From: CAZPUS01 sp964589825
Lineage (GTDB): Bacteria; Fibrobacterota; Chitinivibrionia; Chitinivibrionales; WJKA01
Direction of reading: 5' to 3'
Assembly: GCA_964589825.1 (NCBI GenBank)
Contig: CAZPUS010000003.1
Coordinates: forward strand, 62,001 to 126,000
DNA: 64,000 nucleotides
Made by a program: the position numbers and the translations under genes. The notes beneath the pieces were generated by a model that ran no database searches, was not told the origin of the DNA, and saw nothing but the letters and a program-made list of their open reading frames with translations. How positions within the stretch are numbered: position 1 is the first letter of the stretch; each line of letters opens with the position of its first letter. Shown here piece by piece: positions 52,626-62,349 of this stretch.

Positions 52626-53258
52626 ATGCCCATACAGAATTTAATCGCGTACGCGTTTATCTGTCTGCTTACGGTAACTTCGGCCGCATCGGCACAGCAG
52701 GAAACCTATAAACTGCAGCCGGGTGATGTTATATCGATAAACGTAGTGGAACATCCCGAATACTCCGCGCGGCATAAAATTCGGCCGGATGGTAATATCA
52801 ATTATCCGGTATTGGGAGAAATCAAGGTTTCTTCACTAAGCTGCGCAGAACTCGCAAAAATGATGGAAGAAAAACTCACTTCTTATATCAACAACCCCAT
52901 GGTATCGGTAGCGGTCGAAAAATACTACGCAAATAAAATCTATATTATCGGGAATGTGCGTAATCCGGGACGCTTCGAAATATATGAACCGGTCACCATT
53001 CTGAATGCACTCGCGATGTGCGGCGGTTTGACAAAAAAGAATGCCAGTCTGGTCAAGATTATAAAAAAAAGCGGAGAAATGAAAGATGTAAACCTGAAAA
53101 CGTCATTTACTGCACAAAATTCGGACCTCCCCATGCTCTACCCGGGAGATACGCTCTACGTTCCCTCTCCATTCAGCGTACCGTGGGGACTCATTGCAAC
53201 AATTGTCAGCATTATCAGCTCGTCGATCATGATCGTAGTTAATGTGAACAGACTGTAA
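52626..53258 (+). CDS. polysaccharide export protein (Wza-like)
   Basis: This 210-residue protein is secreted (signal MPIQNLIAYAFICLLTVTSA). It has a poly-export domain (YKLQPGDVISINVVEHPEYS, then RPDGNINYPVLGEIKV) and a SLBB domain (IYIIGNVRNPGRFEIYEPVTILNALAMCGG). The C-terminus is a hydrophobic helix (PWGLIATIVSIISSSIMIVVNV) instead of the Wza outer-membrane helix. No lipobox Cys is seen at the signal cleavage site. AGGAAAG precedes the ATG at 52626. It begins the envelope-polysaccharide locus, 30 bases before the MinD-like gene. Confidence 0.88.
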   Translation: MPIQNLIAYAFICLLTVTSAASAQQETYKLQPGDVISINVVEHPEYSARHKIRPDGNINYPVLGEIKVSSLSCAELAKMMEEKLTSYINNPMVSVAVEKYYANKIYIIGNVRNPGRFEIYEPVTILNALAMCGGLTKKNASLVKIIKKSGEMKDVNLKTSFTAQNSDLPMLYPGDTLYVPSPFSVPWGLIATIVSIISSSIMIVVNVNRL

Positions 53259-53288
53259 CGAAGCGTGCGAGCGTAAGGTATTTTTCGC

Positions 53289-54224
53289 ATGAGCGTACCT
53301 GTCATTCTATGCATCGGCAGTGGGAAGGGCGGGGTCGGAAAAACCACGACCATTGCACATCTTGGATATACGCTTACACGCCGGGGTTTTTCAGTGGGGT
53401 TTATCGACGCCGACGTCGGTGGCGCCAACCTCCATCTTTTCCTCGGTAGCGATAACTTACAGAAAGGTCTCGGCACACTGCTGACGGAGAAGGATACCCC
53501 ATTGTCGGATGTAATGAACCCGCTTTCCTTTTCGAACGATTCCTGGTTCGTCCCTGCAGGCGCACACAGTGGCGATTTCGCGAACATCGGATTCAGTCAA
53601 AAGCAAAAACTTATTCGCCGGTTCAGAGAATCTCAGGCAGACTATGTGTTCATCGACCTTGGGGCTGGATCACATTCTCATGTAACCGATTTTTTTGCGT
53701 CATTTCCGCACAACATCCTTCTTATCGACGGCTCTCCACCTTCGGTGGAAAATGCTTATATTTTTCTTAAAAACAGTGTCGTGCGCGGGCTATTGAGATT
53801 TTTCCCGGGAAGACAGGACATCAAAAAATTTATTGCCGAATCACTCTCTACCGGCGGGGTCCGGTCGGTGACAAGCATCGAAGAGATGATCGTGACATTA
53901 CAGCACAGTTTTTCGGTCGATACGGACGCACTCAAATCATGGCTCTATTCCCGTCGGATCTATCTGGTAATCAATATGCTTACCAACAGCATTGATGAAC
54001 AACGGGCAAACAAATTGACCAATATAGTACGCAAGTACCTTGCACTCAACTGTGTATATATTGGGTATGTTGCCTATTCCTCTTTTTTCAAAAATGCGTG
54101 GAACCGAGGCGGAAGCCGACACAGCGCTCCCTCATTCCTGGCAGAAAAACCTGAGAAGGTTTCCCATTGTTTTGACACAATAGCCCACAATCTTATCACC
54201 CTTACCAGAGGCACCAGTCAGTGA
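53289..54224 (+). CDS. MinD/FleN-like ATPase
   Basis: This 311-residue SIMIBI ATPase has deviant Walker A SGKGGVGKTTTI, A-prime GFIDADVGGANLHLFLG and Walker B YVFIDLGAGSHSHVTD. A C-terminal helix resembling a membrane-targeting tail is not obvious. Such ATPases position polar structures or regulate export. Its overlap with the next gene (GTG inside the TGA) and its place between the export protein and the tyrosine kinase suggest a role in positioning or regulating polysaccharide export. Confidence 0.88.
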   Translation: MSVPVILCIGSGKGGVGKTTTIAHLGYTLTRRGFSVGFIDADVGGANLHLFLGSDNLQKGLGTLLTEKDTPLSDVMNPLSFSNDSWFVPAGAHSGDFANIGFSQKQKLIRRFRESQADYVFIDLGAGSHSHVTDFFASFPHNILLIDGSPPSVENAYIFLKNSVVRGLLRFFPGRQDIKKFIAESLSTGGVRSVTSIEEMIVTLQHSFSVDTDALKSWLYSRRIYLVINMLTNSIDEQRANKLTNIVRKYLALNCVYIGYVAYSSFFKNAWNRGGSRHSAPSFLAEKPEKVSHCFDTIAHNLITLTRGTSQ

Positions 54225-55075
54225 GTTATTTAACCTATTGGAATCTGAAAGAAAAGCCGTTTGAAGAAGTGTGCAACAGCCATTTCTTTTTTGAAAGTGA
54301 TGATCACCGGGAAGCCTTCGATCGTATGCACTACGTAATAAACGACCGCAATATGAACATATGCCTGCTTACAGGGGAAATCGGATCCGGAAAAACGATC
54401 ACAAAAAACATACTTCGCAGTACGCTTTCACCCCAGCATTTTCAGATCATTGATTTTGACAATTCCAATTTTTCCTTCGAGGACATTGTATACGATATTA
54501 TCTCGCGATTCAGGTTCAGAGACCCTGCCATAGAAATGCAGCTTGACGAGAGCGTAAGTTCGCCCGGCCGGGGTGATAAGTATATGCTGATGAAATCATT
54601 TACCGCCAAGCTCGAAAAACTCGTGTATACCGAAAAACGGCACCTCGTACTTATATTCGATGAAGCACAGCAAATGTCTGAAGAGGTGATTGAAGAGATA
54701 AAAAATTTGACCAATATTTCATCTGAAACACAAAACTACATCACCGTGTTTTTCATAGGACAACCGGAGCTTCGCACAAAGATATCACGGCTAAAGCAAG
54801 TGGACCAGCGCATTTTTCTGCGTTTTCACCTTAACAACCTCGGGTATGAAAACACCCGCAAATACATTCAGCATCGGTTGCGGGTTGCAGGCTGCGAACA
54901 CGAAGCGATATTCACCGCCGATGCTTTTTCGCACATCTTTCACAATACTGCCGGAGTGCCACGCGAAATTAACAGAGTATGCAAGCTTGCACTTACCTAC
55001 GGGTATGCGCATGGGCTCTCTGAAATAACAAAAGAAGATATTCAGGTAGTAATTAACGATATCACCGCTACATAA
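54221..55075 (+). CDS. ExeA/GspA-like AAA ATPase
   Basis: This 284-residue ATPase starts YWNLKEKPFEE, the typical ExeA opening. It carries Walker A TGEIGSGKT, Walker B VLIFDEAQQMS and sensor-type GQPELRTKI with PREINRVCKLAL at the end. In this family (also the PEP-CTERM/EPS-linked XrtA-associated ATPase) it accompanies exopolysaccharide loci. The start codon is GTG overlapping the MinD-like stop, and the gene ends seven bases before the tyrosine kinase. No peptidoglycan-binding tail is present, unlike GspA/ExeA itself. Confidence 0.88.
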   Translation: MSYLTYWNLKEKPFEEVCNSHFFFESDDHREAFDRMHYVINDRNMNICLLTGEIGSGKTITKNILRSTLSPQHFQIIDFDNSNFSFEDIVYDIISRFRFRDPAIEMQLDESVSSPGRGDKYMLMKSFTAKLEKLVYTEKRHLVLIFDEAQQMSEEVIEEIKNLTNISSETQNYITVFFIGQPELRTKISRLKQVDQRIFLRFHLNNLGYENTRKYIQHRLRVAGCEHEAIFTADAFSHIFHNTAGVPREINRVCKLALTYGYAHGLSEITKEDIQVVINDITAT

Positions 55076-55081
55076 ATACGC

Positions 55082-58000
55082 ATGTCAGACAAAGAAAAAA
55101 AACCGTTCAGACTGGGAGACATCCTTTCAAGGCTTAAGAAAGACGGAAGCCTTGACGACGTATCGGAGGGGGCAACGGATAACGATGAACACCGTGCCGA
55201 GACCGGCCATTCCGGCCTTTTTTCTTCACCCGGATCGATGTCCGCACTGCACAATTCACCAAAAGACGATTCTCTTCCTGCACAACCGGTATTCGGTACC
55301 CCCCGGGCACGAAATGAAGCGCAATCGGTTCCTCGACAGGAAAAAAACGAACCGCCTTCGAGCTTCGCTTCGTCAGATGACAATAATACCTCCGGAAATG
55401 AGAGAGCCTCTTCGGGTACGGTTCCCCCTTCTCCTCCTCCACCACCGGGCGGATCCGGATCGGACGGGGGCAATTACTTCCAGGGCGGCGCATCATTTTC
55501 CGAAAACGATGATGAAGAAGAATTCGACATATACCGCTACCTGAGCGTCATTCTTCGCCGCAAGTGGCTCATTGCCGCCTGTGCGATCATCGCCGGGCTT
55601 TACAGCCTTTACAACTTCTCAACCGCAGAAAAGCACTATATTGCACGGGCGCGACTTCTTTTTACCCCCGGTTACAGACAGCTTATCAATGACGATGCTA
55701 TGATGTGGCAATTATGGGGCAGCAGAGAAATCCGTCTCAATACCCATCTGGAATTACTGAAAAGCAACAGACAGGTTCTCGAAAGTGTTTCGGATAAACT
55801 TGGCGAAAACGTCTCTCCCACAACCATAAAAGCGGGAATCACTGTCCATCGCGGCGGTGGCAAGGATGATGACAGCGAAAACAACATCATTGTTCTTACA
55901 TTACAACACAACCATCCGGATACTGCGCAGCTGATACTCAATACACTGTGCAGAGAATACATGCGCTATATAAGCGAAGTGAATGCGCGCGATCTCACTT
56001 CCACAATTATTAAACTGCAAACCCAGATAAACAAGATAAAAAACGACCTCAGCGATAAAGAAAACAAGCTGCGGGCATTTAAGGAAAATAATGAACTGGT
56101 TGAGCTCAATAGTGCGACAAACACCATTATATCGAAACTCTCCAATATGGAATCGAATCTGCAAAACACGAGGATCGATCTGAAATCGAATCGTGATAAG
56201 ATTAAATCGGTAACGCAGGAAATGACACAAAACGACATGAAGGTAGTAGGAAATATAACATATGAAGATCCCTACCGCAATCGTCTTTCCGAACTTGAAT
56301 TCGATCTCAACAACCTGCTTACCGAATATAGTCCCGACCATTACAAGGTACGTATGGTCAAGGATAAAATCGAAAAAATGAAGGAGATCATTCGCTCCGA
56401 TATCGAAACAAAGATCGCACGAAAAAAAACATATGTAAACAACCCTATTCAACAAACGCTTCGTCAGCAATACATCGATCTCAATCTGGCGATTACGGCG
56501 CTGGAGTCCAAACGCAAGGCCCAGGAACAGATCGTCGAACAGCTGAATCGCAAGCTACAGTCTCTGCCTGCACTGCAGCAGGAATATGCGCGTCTTCAAC
56601 GCAATACCAGCTCACTCGAAAAAACACTCCGCAAGCTTCAGGACAAATACGAAACCCTAAAGATCAAGCGGGATTCGCAGGAATCCGATCTCAAGATTCT
56701 CGAGCTTGCAAAAGTGCCACAAACCGCATATTCCGACATGAGCGTGTCACGGATACCGCTCGGAATTATAATCGGACTGATTATCGGAATTGCACTCGCA
56801 TTTGTGTGGGAATACCTCGATCAGACGATCAAGGATCCCCAGGAAGTAGAAAAGTCCACCGGGCTTCCTCTACTTGGGCTCATTCCCTATTATGAAAACG
56901 ACGAATCACCGATACTTCATGGCGATCTCACAAAAGATAAGACAAAACTCGAACCCTACCGCGCGCTCAGAACCAGCCTTAAACACATTTTTTCCACACA
57001 CCATATCCAGAGTCTCCTGGTCTGCAGTGCAGTAAAAGGCGAAGGGAAAACCACTATCGCGATTAATCTCGCGATTTCGTTTGCCCTTGACGGCAGGAAG
57101 GTGATTATTGTAGACGGCGATCTGCGTCGTCCGAGTCTGCACGGTTTTTTTCATATTCCCTCTCCGTCAAAAGGTCTTACGCATTGCCTGCAGGGCAGCG
57201 CCACGATTCAGGACGTAATAACCCCTACCAACATACCCAATCTCTACTGCGTAACGGCCGGAGAACGGGTTGCCGACAGTGCCGAGTTACTCGGCTCCGC
57301 TCATCTTTCCACGTTGATATCGAGTCTTAAAGAGCATTCTCAGCTGGTGATTTTTGATTCTCCTGCGCTCGTCCCAATCAGCGATTCAATTACCATCGCC
57401 GCATCAATGGATGCGACTATTTATGTATTACGTGCGCTGTGGACCCCACGAAAAGCAACGCTGCAGTCCAGAAATCAGCTTAGTCAGGTCGGAAGCAATA
57501 TTATTGGAGCGGTGCTCAACGGACTCTCCCCTGCAAGCGGCTACTATCCGTACTACTACGGCTATTATCGCTACTATTCTTACAAATACGCCTATGAAGA
57601 GGACGAACCCGCACCCCGTCATTCAATCCGCCGGTTCGGATTGGGCCTTGAAAAAAAAGCCAGAGAGGGACTCCATATGCTCAAGCTTTCACTCCCCTCT
57701 TTTTTCAGCAGAATGGGAACTTTTTTTTCACACCTGGGTCGCAGCACATTATTCTGGATTCTGCTCGTGCTCTTTGTCGGCCTTGCCGTTGCCTCCGGCC
57801 TTATCTCCTCCAGACGTGCTCACAAGCAGAAAACCATCAAGGCGGCCGATATCTCCTACCGTGGTTCTGTCGCACAATCGGCCGAATCCGTCTCTGGATC
57901 TTCCGCTCGGAGTAACACCCCTCATACACCAATAACAATTGAAAAAGAACAAACCTCATCCTACGGGGTCTCCTCCTCGGATATAGAGGCACTGCATCGG

Positions 58001-58336
58001 GCAGTCCAGCAAAGAGACAGTGCATTTTTTTCCGGGGATTTCTCGGAATACCGGCGTTATTACGACCGGGATGAATTCTCTTTTCCGGGAGGAGGATACA
58101 CCGAATGGCAGGCCAAAATGCGTCACTTTTTTAACAGCCGTCTCCCGGCCTATACAATACCGCAACCGGATTCAAACAGGATTTCACCCGCATCGTCACA
58201 GCGCTATATATCCAGAACCACTCTCGTAGTAACGGGTCCTGACAACGATACGACTCGTGCCGACTTCATCTCCCTGTGGCACACAACCCCCGCAGGATGG
58301 AAGATTATCAAGGAAAAACGCCGCTTTGATCGATAG
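55082..58336 (+). CDS. Wzc-like tyrosine autokinase/polysaccharide co-polymerase with extra TM and NTF2-like domain
   Basis: This 1084-residue protein has an unusual layout. Residues 1-148 are disordered and acidic with a PPSPPPPPGG run. A Wzz-type chain-length domain has TM1 at about 160-178, a long coiled coil and TM2 at about 558-580. The BY-kinase domain has Walker A GEGKTT (Lys656), A-prime VIIVDGDLRRPSLH, Walker B LVIFDSPA and a tyrosine cluster (YYPYYYGYYRYYSYKYAY, about 820-838). In normal Wzc the Tyr cluster ends the protein. Here it is followed by a third membrane helix (about 888-908), a Ser-rich linker and a C-terminal NTF2/SnoaL-like domain (about 965-1084), presumably outside. 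Confidence 0.92.
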   Translation: MSDKEKKPFRLGDILSRLKKDGSLDDVSEGATDNDEHRAETGHSGLFSSPGSMSALHNSPKDDSLPAQPVFGTPRARNEAQSVPRQEKNEPPSSFASSDDNNTSGNERASSGTVPPSPPPPPGGSGSDGGNYFQGGASFSENDDEEEFDIYRYLSVILRRKWLIAACAIIAGLYSLYNFSTAEKHYIARARLLFTPGYRQLINDDAMMWQLWGSREIRLNTHLELLKSNRQVLESVSDKLGENVSPTTIKAGITVHRGGGKDDDSENNIIVLTLQHNHPDTAQLILNTLCREYMRYISEVNARDLTSTIIKLQTQINKIKNDLSDKENKLRAFKENNELVELNSATNTIISKLSNMESNLQNTRIDLKSNRDKIKSVTQEMTQNDMKVVGNITYEDPYRNRLSELEFDLNNLLTEYSPDHYKVRMVKDKIEKMKEIIRSDIETKIARKKTYVNNPIQQTLRQQYIDLNLAITALESKRKAQEQIVEQLNRKLQSLPALQQEYARLQRNTSSLEKTLRKLQDKYETLKIKRDSQESDLKILELAKVPQTAYSDMSVSRIPLGIIIGLIIGIALAFVWEYLDQTIKDPQEVEKSTGLPLLGLIPYYENDESPILHGDLTKDKTKLEPYRALRTSLKHIFSTHHIQSLLVCSAVKGEGKTTIAINLAISFALDGRKVIIVDGDLRRPSLHGFFHIPSPSKGLTHCLQGSATIQDVITPTNIPNLYCVTAGERVADSAELLGSAHLSTLISSLKEHSQLVIFDSPALVPISDSITIAASMDATIYVLRALWTPRKATLQSRNQLSQVGSNIIGAVLNGLSPASGYYPYYYGYYRYYSYKYAYEEDEPAPRHSIRRFGLGLEKKAREGLHMLKLSLPSFFSRMGTFFSHLGRSTLFWILLVLFVGLAVASGLISSRRAHKQKTIKAADISYRGSVAQSAESVSGSSARSNTPHTPITIEKEQTSSYGVSSSDIEALHRAVQQRDSAFFSGDFSEYRRYYDRDEFSFPGGGYTEWQAKMRHFFNSRLPAYTIPQPDSNRISPASSQRYISRTTLVVTGPDNDTTRADFISLWHTTPAGWKIIKEKRRFDR

Positions 58337-58686
58337 ATCCGATTCGTCATCCGTGCGTTTTTTCATGCGAAAACGTGTTACAAATGATATATTTACAGTA
58401 CAACCCTAACTGAGCAACTGCTTTGATGAAAGCTGCCATGAACCGTGCTGTCAGTGCATCCCTAATGATGGATCACGCGTGATGGTTGGCTCACCGTTTC
58501 GGGGGGCGCACCGTCAGTGTACATGACATAAAACTTTGCGTACAGAAGCGCTCAGTTGGGGTACCGTTTACTCGATATACACACGGCTATACCTGAGCAG
58601 GTTCTGCTGTCCTGCACCCGGCCCGTTTTTCGTACAACGTTTGCTGTGTACTATTCCGCAACCTTTTTTTGCCGGACACGCGCTAT
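58337..58686. other. 350-base intergenic region containing repeat copy D
   Basis: It lies between the tyrosine kinase and the SLBB-FecR-LCP-like gene. Apart from the repeat no gene is seen. A plus frame at 58536-58814 overlaps the next gene and is a shadow. Confidence 0.5.
58405..58561 (+). repeat. intergenic inverted-terminal repeat, copy D (~157 bp)
   Basis: It starts CCTAACTGAGCAACTG and ends GCGCTCAGTTGGGG; the ends are inverted repeats (AACTGAGC / GCTCAGTT). It carries TTTGATGAAAGC, GAACCGTGCTG and GATGGTTGGCTCA in the positions seen in copy C. It lies within the polysaccharide locus. Confidence 0.72.
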
Positions 58687-60288
58687 ATGAACCGATACCT
58701 GCGCATTCTGAAAATTGTGATTTTTGCCGCTCTTACTGCCGGTGTACTGTGGAAAGCGATAGAGGTGGCAAACGGATTGTACCTGCATTCGGTAACCTCC
58801 CGTACTCAGGATAATACCGCTGCCGATACGATATATCATGAAGTAAAAATAGTGGGCCATGTTGCAAATCCCGGAATTTACAAGGTTCGCCACGGAATTT
58901 CTTACTTTGAACTGCTTAATAAAGCCGGTATAACGAACTCATCCGATATAAGCGACATTATGCTGGGCAACCGCATAGAGTCCAACAGAATAATTCGGGT
59001 TGCGGAGACAGAGACACCGGTATCCGCAGCAGTAGCTAATCAAAAGGTACGTCTGGAATTTTTCTGGGGAAGCGTGGAGCTGGTATCCAGGGACGGCCGC
59101 AGCATGCAGCCTCAGCCCGGTACCGCCATCGAAGAGGGAACACGTATTATCACCGATGCAAACGCGCAGACAGAGATCTCCCTCAACGCGTATTCGCGCG
59201 TGGATATCGATGAATTGAGCGAAATAACGGTGGAGAAAATCGGTGAAGAAAAAGAGGGAAACGTTATCACCCGGCTTTTTCAGCGATCGGGGATGGGGTG
59301 GTTCGACATCTCGTACCGCAATGAAAAAGAACGTGTGAAGATAACGACCCGCTATGCCGATATTACCGTTGCCGAACAGGGAGCGAATTTTACTATCGAT
59401 GCATCCTACGATAAAATTGTGGTGCATACTATCGACGGACTGCTTCTTGTGGAACGAAAGCGCACTGATGAAGCAATCAACCTCATATCGGGCCAGCAGG
59501 TTACGGTCTATTCGGATGACCGGCCCTTTCAGGTGCGCAGTTCCGCTGTGCAAAAGACACCGGAGGAGATATTCTCCCCCCTTACACGGAAAAAGACACA
59601 GTATTTTCTTAAAAGACGACCTTTTAATTTCATGTTTATCGGGATACCGCACACCTATTATCTCATAAGCGCCGATTTCGATAGAAGACGAGCCACTGTG
59701 GTCCATGTTGCCCCGAACACATCGGTAGATCGTTTTGCACAGGGTGTTTCGACCGTGGATCAGGCACTGCTCAAGGCAGGTCCGGCGTTTGTAAACACCC
59801 TTATTGAAGAGATAATGAATGTCAGAATCCGCAATTATATCATGCTGAATCGACTCGACATTCTTCAGATTGCGGAGACACTCGGCTCAGTGCCGGTACG
59901 AGTGGATGCCAAAGCAGCGGGTGAGCTCAATATCCGCGCCGGGCGTCAAAAACTGACCTCTCAGCAGCTTTTCAGATTTCTCGAACCGGGTGTGTCAGGA
60001 TGGCAGGGCTCGTACGAACGCCAGAAGCGTGTATTGCAGGCACTTTTTAACAGCCTCTCCACGCAGGAAATTGTGCTTCGCAGTGTTATTATCCGGCAAC
60101 TGCTTGCAGAGACCGAATCGAACTTCAACTGGAAAGAAGTCGTTGACAAATATTCCAAATTCAAATCGCAGACCGGATGGAATTTTAAATACGAACAACT
60201 CCCCGTATCACACACCACCCGGGATAACCGTACCTATCTCATCCCCGACCTCAAAGATGCACGGAATCTGCTCAACCCTGAAGGATGA
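58687..60288 (+). CDS. membrane protein with SLBB, FecR and LCP-like domains
   Basis: This 533-residue protein has one N-terminal helix (about 5-25). An SLBB domain (VKIVGHVANPGIYKVRHGISYFELLNKAGI), a FecR domain (VELVSRDGRSMQPQ to about 270, including ARVDIDEL-type NAYSRVDIDELSEITVEKI) and a LytR-CpsA-Psr-like domain (FNFMFIGIPHTYYLISADFD, then ATVVHVAPNTSVDRF and QIAETLGSVPV) follow. The catalytic Arg/Asp residues of LCP phosphotransferases are not seen in the expected positions, so it may bind rather than transfer. A TTG start six codons upstream is less likely. It ends six bases before rfbD. Confidence 0.72.
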   Translation: MNRYLRILKIVIFAALTAGVLWKAIEVANGLYLHSVTSRTQDNTAADTIYHEVKIVGHVANPGIYKVRHGISYFELLNKAGITNSSDISDIMLGNRIESNRIIRVAETETPVSAAVANQKVRLEFFWGSVELVSRDGRSMQPQPGTAIEEGTRIITDANAQTEISLNAYSRVDIDELSEITVEKIGEEKEGNVITRLFQRSGMGWFDISYRNEKERVKITTRYADITVAEQGANFTIDASYDKIVVHTIDGLLLVERKRTDEAINLISGQQVTVYSDDRPFQVRSSAVQKTPEEIFSPLTRKKTQYFLKRRPFNFMFIGIPHTYYLISADFDRRRATVVHVAPNTSVDRFAQGVSTVDQALLKAGPAFVNTLIEEIMNVRIRNYIMLNRLDILQIAETLGSVPVRVDAKAAGELNIRAGRQKLTSQQLFRFLEPGVSGWQGSYERQKRVLQALFNSLSTQEIVLRSVIIRQLLAETESNFNWKEVVDKYSKFKSQTGWNFKYEQLPVSHTTRDNRTYLIPDLKDARNLLNPEG

Positions 60289-60294
60289 TTACTC

Positions 60295-61173
60295 ATGAGA
60301 TCTATCGTTTTTGGCGCACACGGCCAGCTTGGCTACGATATGGTCGCCGCACTGCGTTCGATCTACCCGGATGTACGCGCGTTTTCTCGCCCTGAGGCGG
60401 ATATTACCGACCGCCACACCGTTGAAACACTCGTGCGGACCATACGTCCCGATGCAGTAATCAACTGCGCCGCCTATACAAATGTCGACAGGTGCGAAGA
60501 ACAAAGCCAGACCGCCTACCTGGTCAACAGGGATGGGCCCGCACTTCTTGCCGATGTGTGCGACGCCGCTGGATGCCTGCTTGTACACATAAGCACCGAT
60601 TACGTATTTGACGGGAAAGCCGGCGTCCCCTACACCGAAGAAGATACGCCGGAGCCGCATACCGTGTACGGTAAATCCAAACGAGAAGGCGAGCAGGCAA
60701 TACAGCACAGATGCGTCGATCATGCAATATTTCGTGTCTGCTGGCTCTACGGTCCTCATGGCACAAAAAATTTTGTCAAGGCAATAGTGAAACAGATCGT
60801 CGAAAAAGGGGAAAAAAGACTTAGCGTAGTGAATGACCAGAAGGGAACCCCCACCTGTTCGATCGATGTGAGTGAACAGATCGTGGAATGCATACGCCAC
60901 GGTGCACGAGGTATTTTTCACTGCAGTGCACAGGGAGAATGTACCTGGTACGAATTCGCTCGCCATATTGTTGATAGATGCGGGCTGGAGGCAGAGATCG
61001 TACCGTATTCCAGTGCGGAGTTTGTACAGAAAGCACCACGTCCCGGTTACAGCGTGCTCGAAAACCGCAGGCTCGCCCAGGCGGGTATTGATCGAATGCC
61101 CCACTGGAAAGACGGATTCGGACGTTATATGTCCGTAAGCGGCGGTGTACAAAGTATTCTGCGCAACCATTAA
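60295..61173 (+). CDS. rfbD: dTDP-4-dehydrorhamnose reductase
   Basis: RfbD reduces dTDP-4-keto-rhamnose to dTDP-L-rhamnose. The 292-residue extended SDR has the Rossmann GAHGQLGYDM, the INCAAYTNVDRCE block, STDYVFDG and the YGKSKREGE catalytic Tyr/Lys pair. AAGGATG precedes the ATG. RfbA, B and C are not in the window. It indicates rhamnose in the surface polysaccharide. Confidence 0.93.
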   Translation: MRSIVFGAHGQLGYDMVAALRSIYPDVRAFSRPEADITDRHTVETLVRTIRPDAVINCAAYTNVDRCEEQSQTAYLVNRDGPALLADVCDAAGCLLVHISTDYVFDGKAGVPYTEEDTPEPHTVYGKSKREGEQAIQHRCVDHAIFRVCWLYGPHGTKNFVKAIVKQIVEKGEKRLSVVNDQKGTPTCSIDVSEQIVECIRHGARGIFHCSAQGECTWYEFARHIVDRCGLEAEIVPYSSAEFVQKAPRPGYSVLENRRLAQAGIDRMPHWKDGFGRYMSVSGGVQSILRNH

Positions 61174-61193
61174 CGCAATTCACCGGAACACCT

Positions 61194-62294
61194 ATGCCAC
61201 CGAACAGCAAACAGAACAAAACACTGATCTGTCACCTCATGAATTTGCTGGGCTTTCCCGCCCGTTACTCTCTCGCACGAAGACGTGTGCAATCCGGCAA
61301 CAGGAGCGAAAATATTTCGCTTCCCCTCGATCCAAAAAATGTGAACGATTACCTGCTCGTTCTGCCGGTTTCCCCGTTCGATGCCCTCTATCAAATCGCT
61401 ATAATAGAATCGATACTTCATGCATTGTCGAAAAGGCGGTGTATCACCGTATGCTGCAGCGAGGTGGCCCAGTTTATCAGGCATATAAAAGGTATCAGTG
61501 AAATCGTTGAATACGACCCGGAGCAAATGCACGAATTTTCCCCCTATTATCATGAAATTTGCAAGAAACTTTCCGGGTTCGATTTCACCGTCGCATTTAT
61601 GCTTGCTCACAATCCCAGCCTTGCATTGCTGAGTCTTACCGGTCACTGCAAGGCACGTTTTCGTGCGGGGTATGAAACGTCTCATGCCGAGCCGTTTCTC
61701 AACATTCGCATTGGCAGAGATCCCGGTAAAAAACGTATTGGGGAAAACAGCCGGATTCTTGTACCATTCGGATTCAAGCTACAAAAAGAAACTACCTGGA
61801 AAATACCCAGGGATACCGTCAATGAGGTGCGCCACCTTTTTTCCCAATATAACATTCCGCGCACCACGCGTCTCATCGCGCTCGACTGCGCCTGCTGTGT
61901 GAAACATTTCGGCAGGTCATGGACCTCACAACTCATTTCGCATTTGTCGGGGACCTATGCCCAACGACTGTTTCTTGTTATTATGGACCGTGAGTTTTAC
62001 GATTCGAATACCGACTGGCTGCACTCATTTCGTGTACCGATTATGGCTGACACCTCGGTCTCACGGATAGCAGCGGCGCTTTACCTCTCCGGCGTACTGA
62101 TTTCAGGCAAATCGTCAATTTTTGAAATTGCCCATCTTCTGCATAAAAAAGCGATCGGTATATTCCACGAAAAAGAGCGTGACATATTTATCGATAATGC
62201 GTTTTATCAGAAGGCACTCACCTTTACCCGTGGAGATGAATGCATCGATTCTCTCAGGGAAGAGATAGAAAAATTTGCATTCAGAACACGATAA
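61194..62294 (+). CDS. GT9-type (heptosyltransferase-like) glycosyltransferase
   Basis: This 366-residue protein has the GT-B layout of the heptosyltransferase family: N-terminal LLVLPVSPFDALYQIAIIESILHAL, central ILVPFGFK and ALDCACCVKHFGRSWTSQLISHL, and a C-terminal sugar-nucleotide region (SVSRIAAALYLSGVLISGKSSIFEIAHLLHKKAIGIF). The match is distant, and the usual K..P..W motif is changed. It probably adds a sugar to the polysaccharide or to a lipid core. It lies 20 bases after rfbD. Confidence 0.75.
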   Translation: MPPNSKQNKTLICHLMNLLGFPARYSLARRRVQSGNRSENISLPLDPKNVNDYLLVLPVSPFDALYQIAIIESILHALSKRRCITVCCSEVAQFIRHIKGISEIVEYDPEQMHEFSPYYHEICKKLSGFDFTVAFMLAHNPSLALLSLTGHCKARFRAGYETSHAEPFLNIRIGRDPGKKRIGENSRILVPFGFKLQKETTWKIPRDTVNEVRHLFSQYNIPRTTRLIALDCACCVKHFGRSWTSQLISHLSGTYAQRLFLVIMDREFYDSNTDWLHSFRVPIMADTSVSRIAAALYLSGVLISGKSSIFEIAHLLHKKAIGIFHEKERDIFIDNAFYQKALTFTRGDECIDSLREEIEKFAFRTR

Positions 62295-62349
62295 TGCTAT
62301 CATTTATATGTATTTTACCGAGAGACGACATTCACCACATCCGTGACAT

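Noticed and set aside
60289..61170. 293-codon minus-strand frame
   Set aside because: It is antisense to rfbD, codon for codon over its length.
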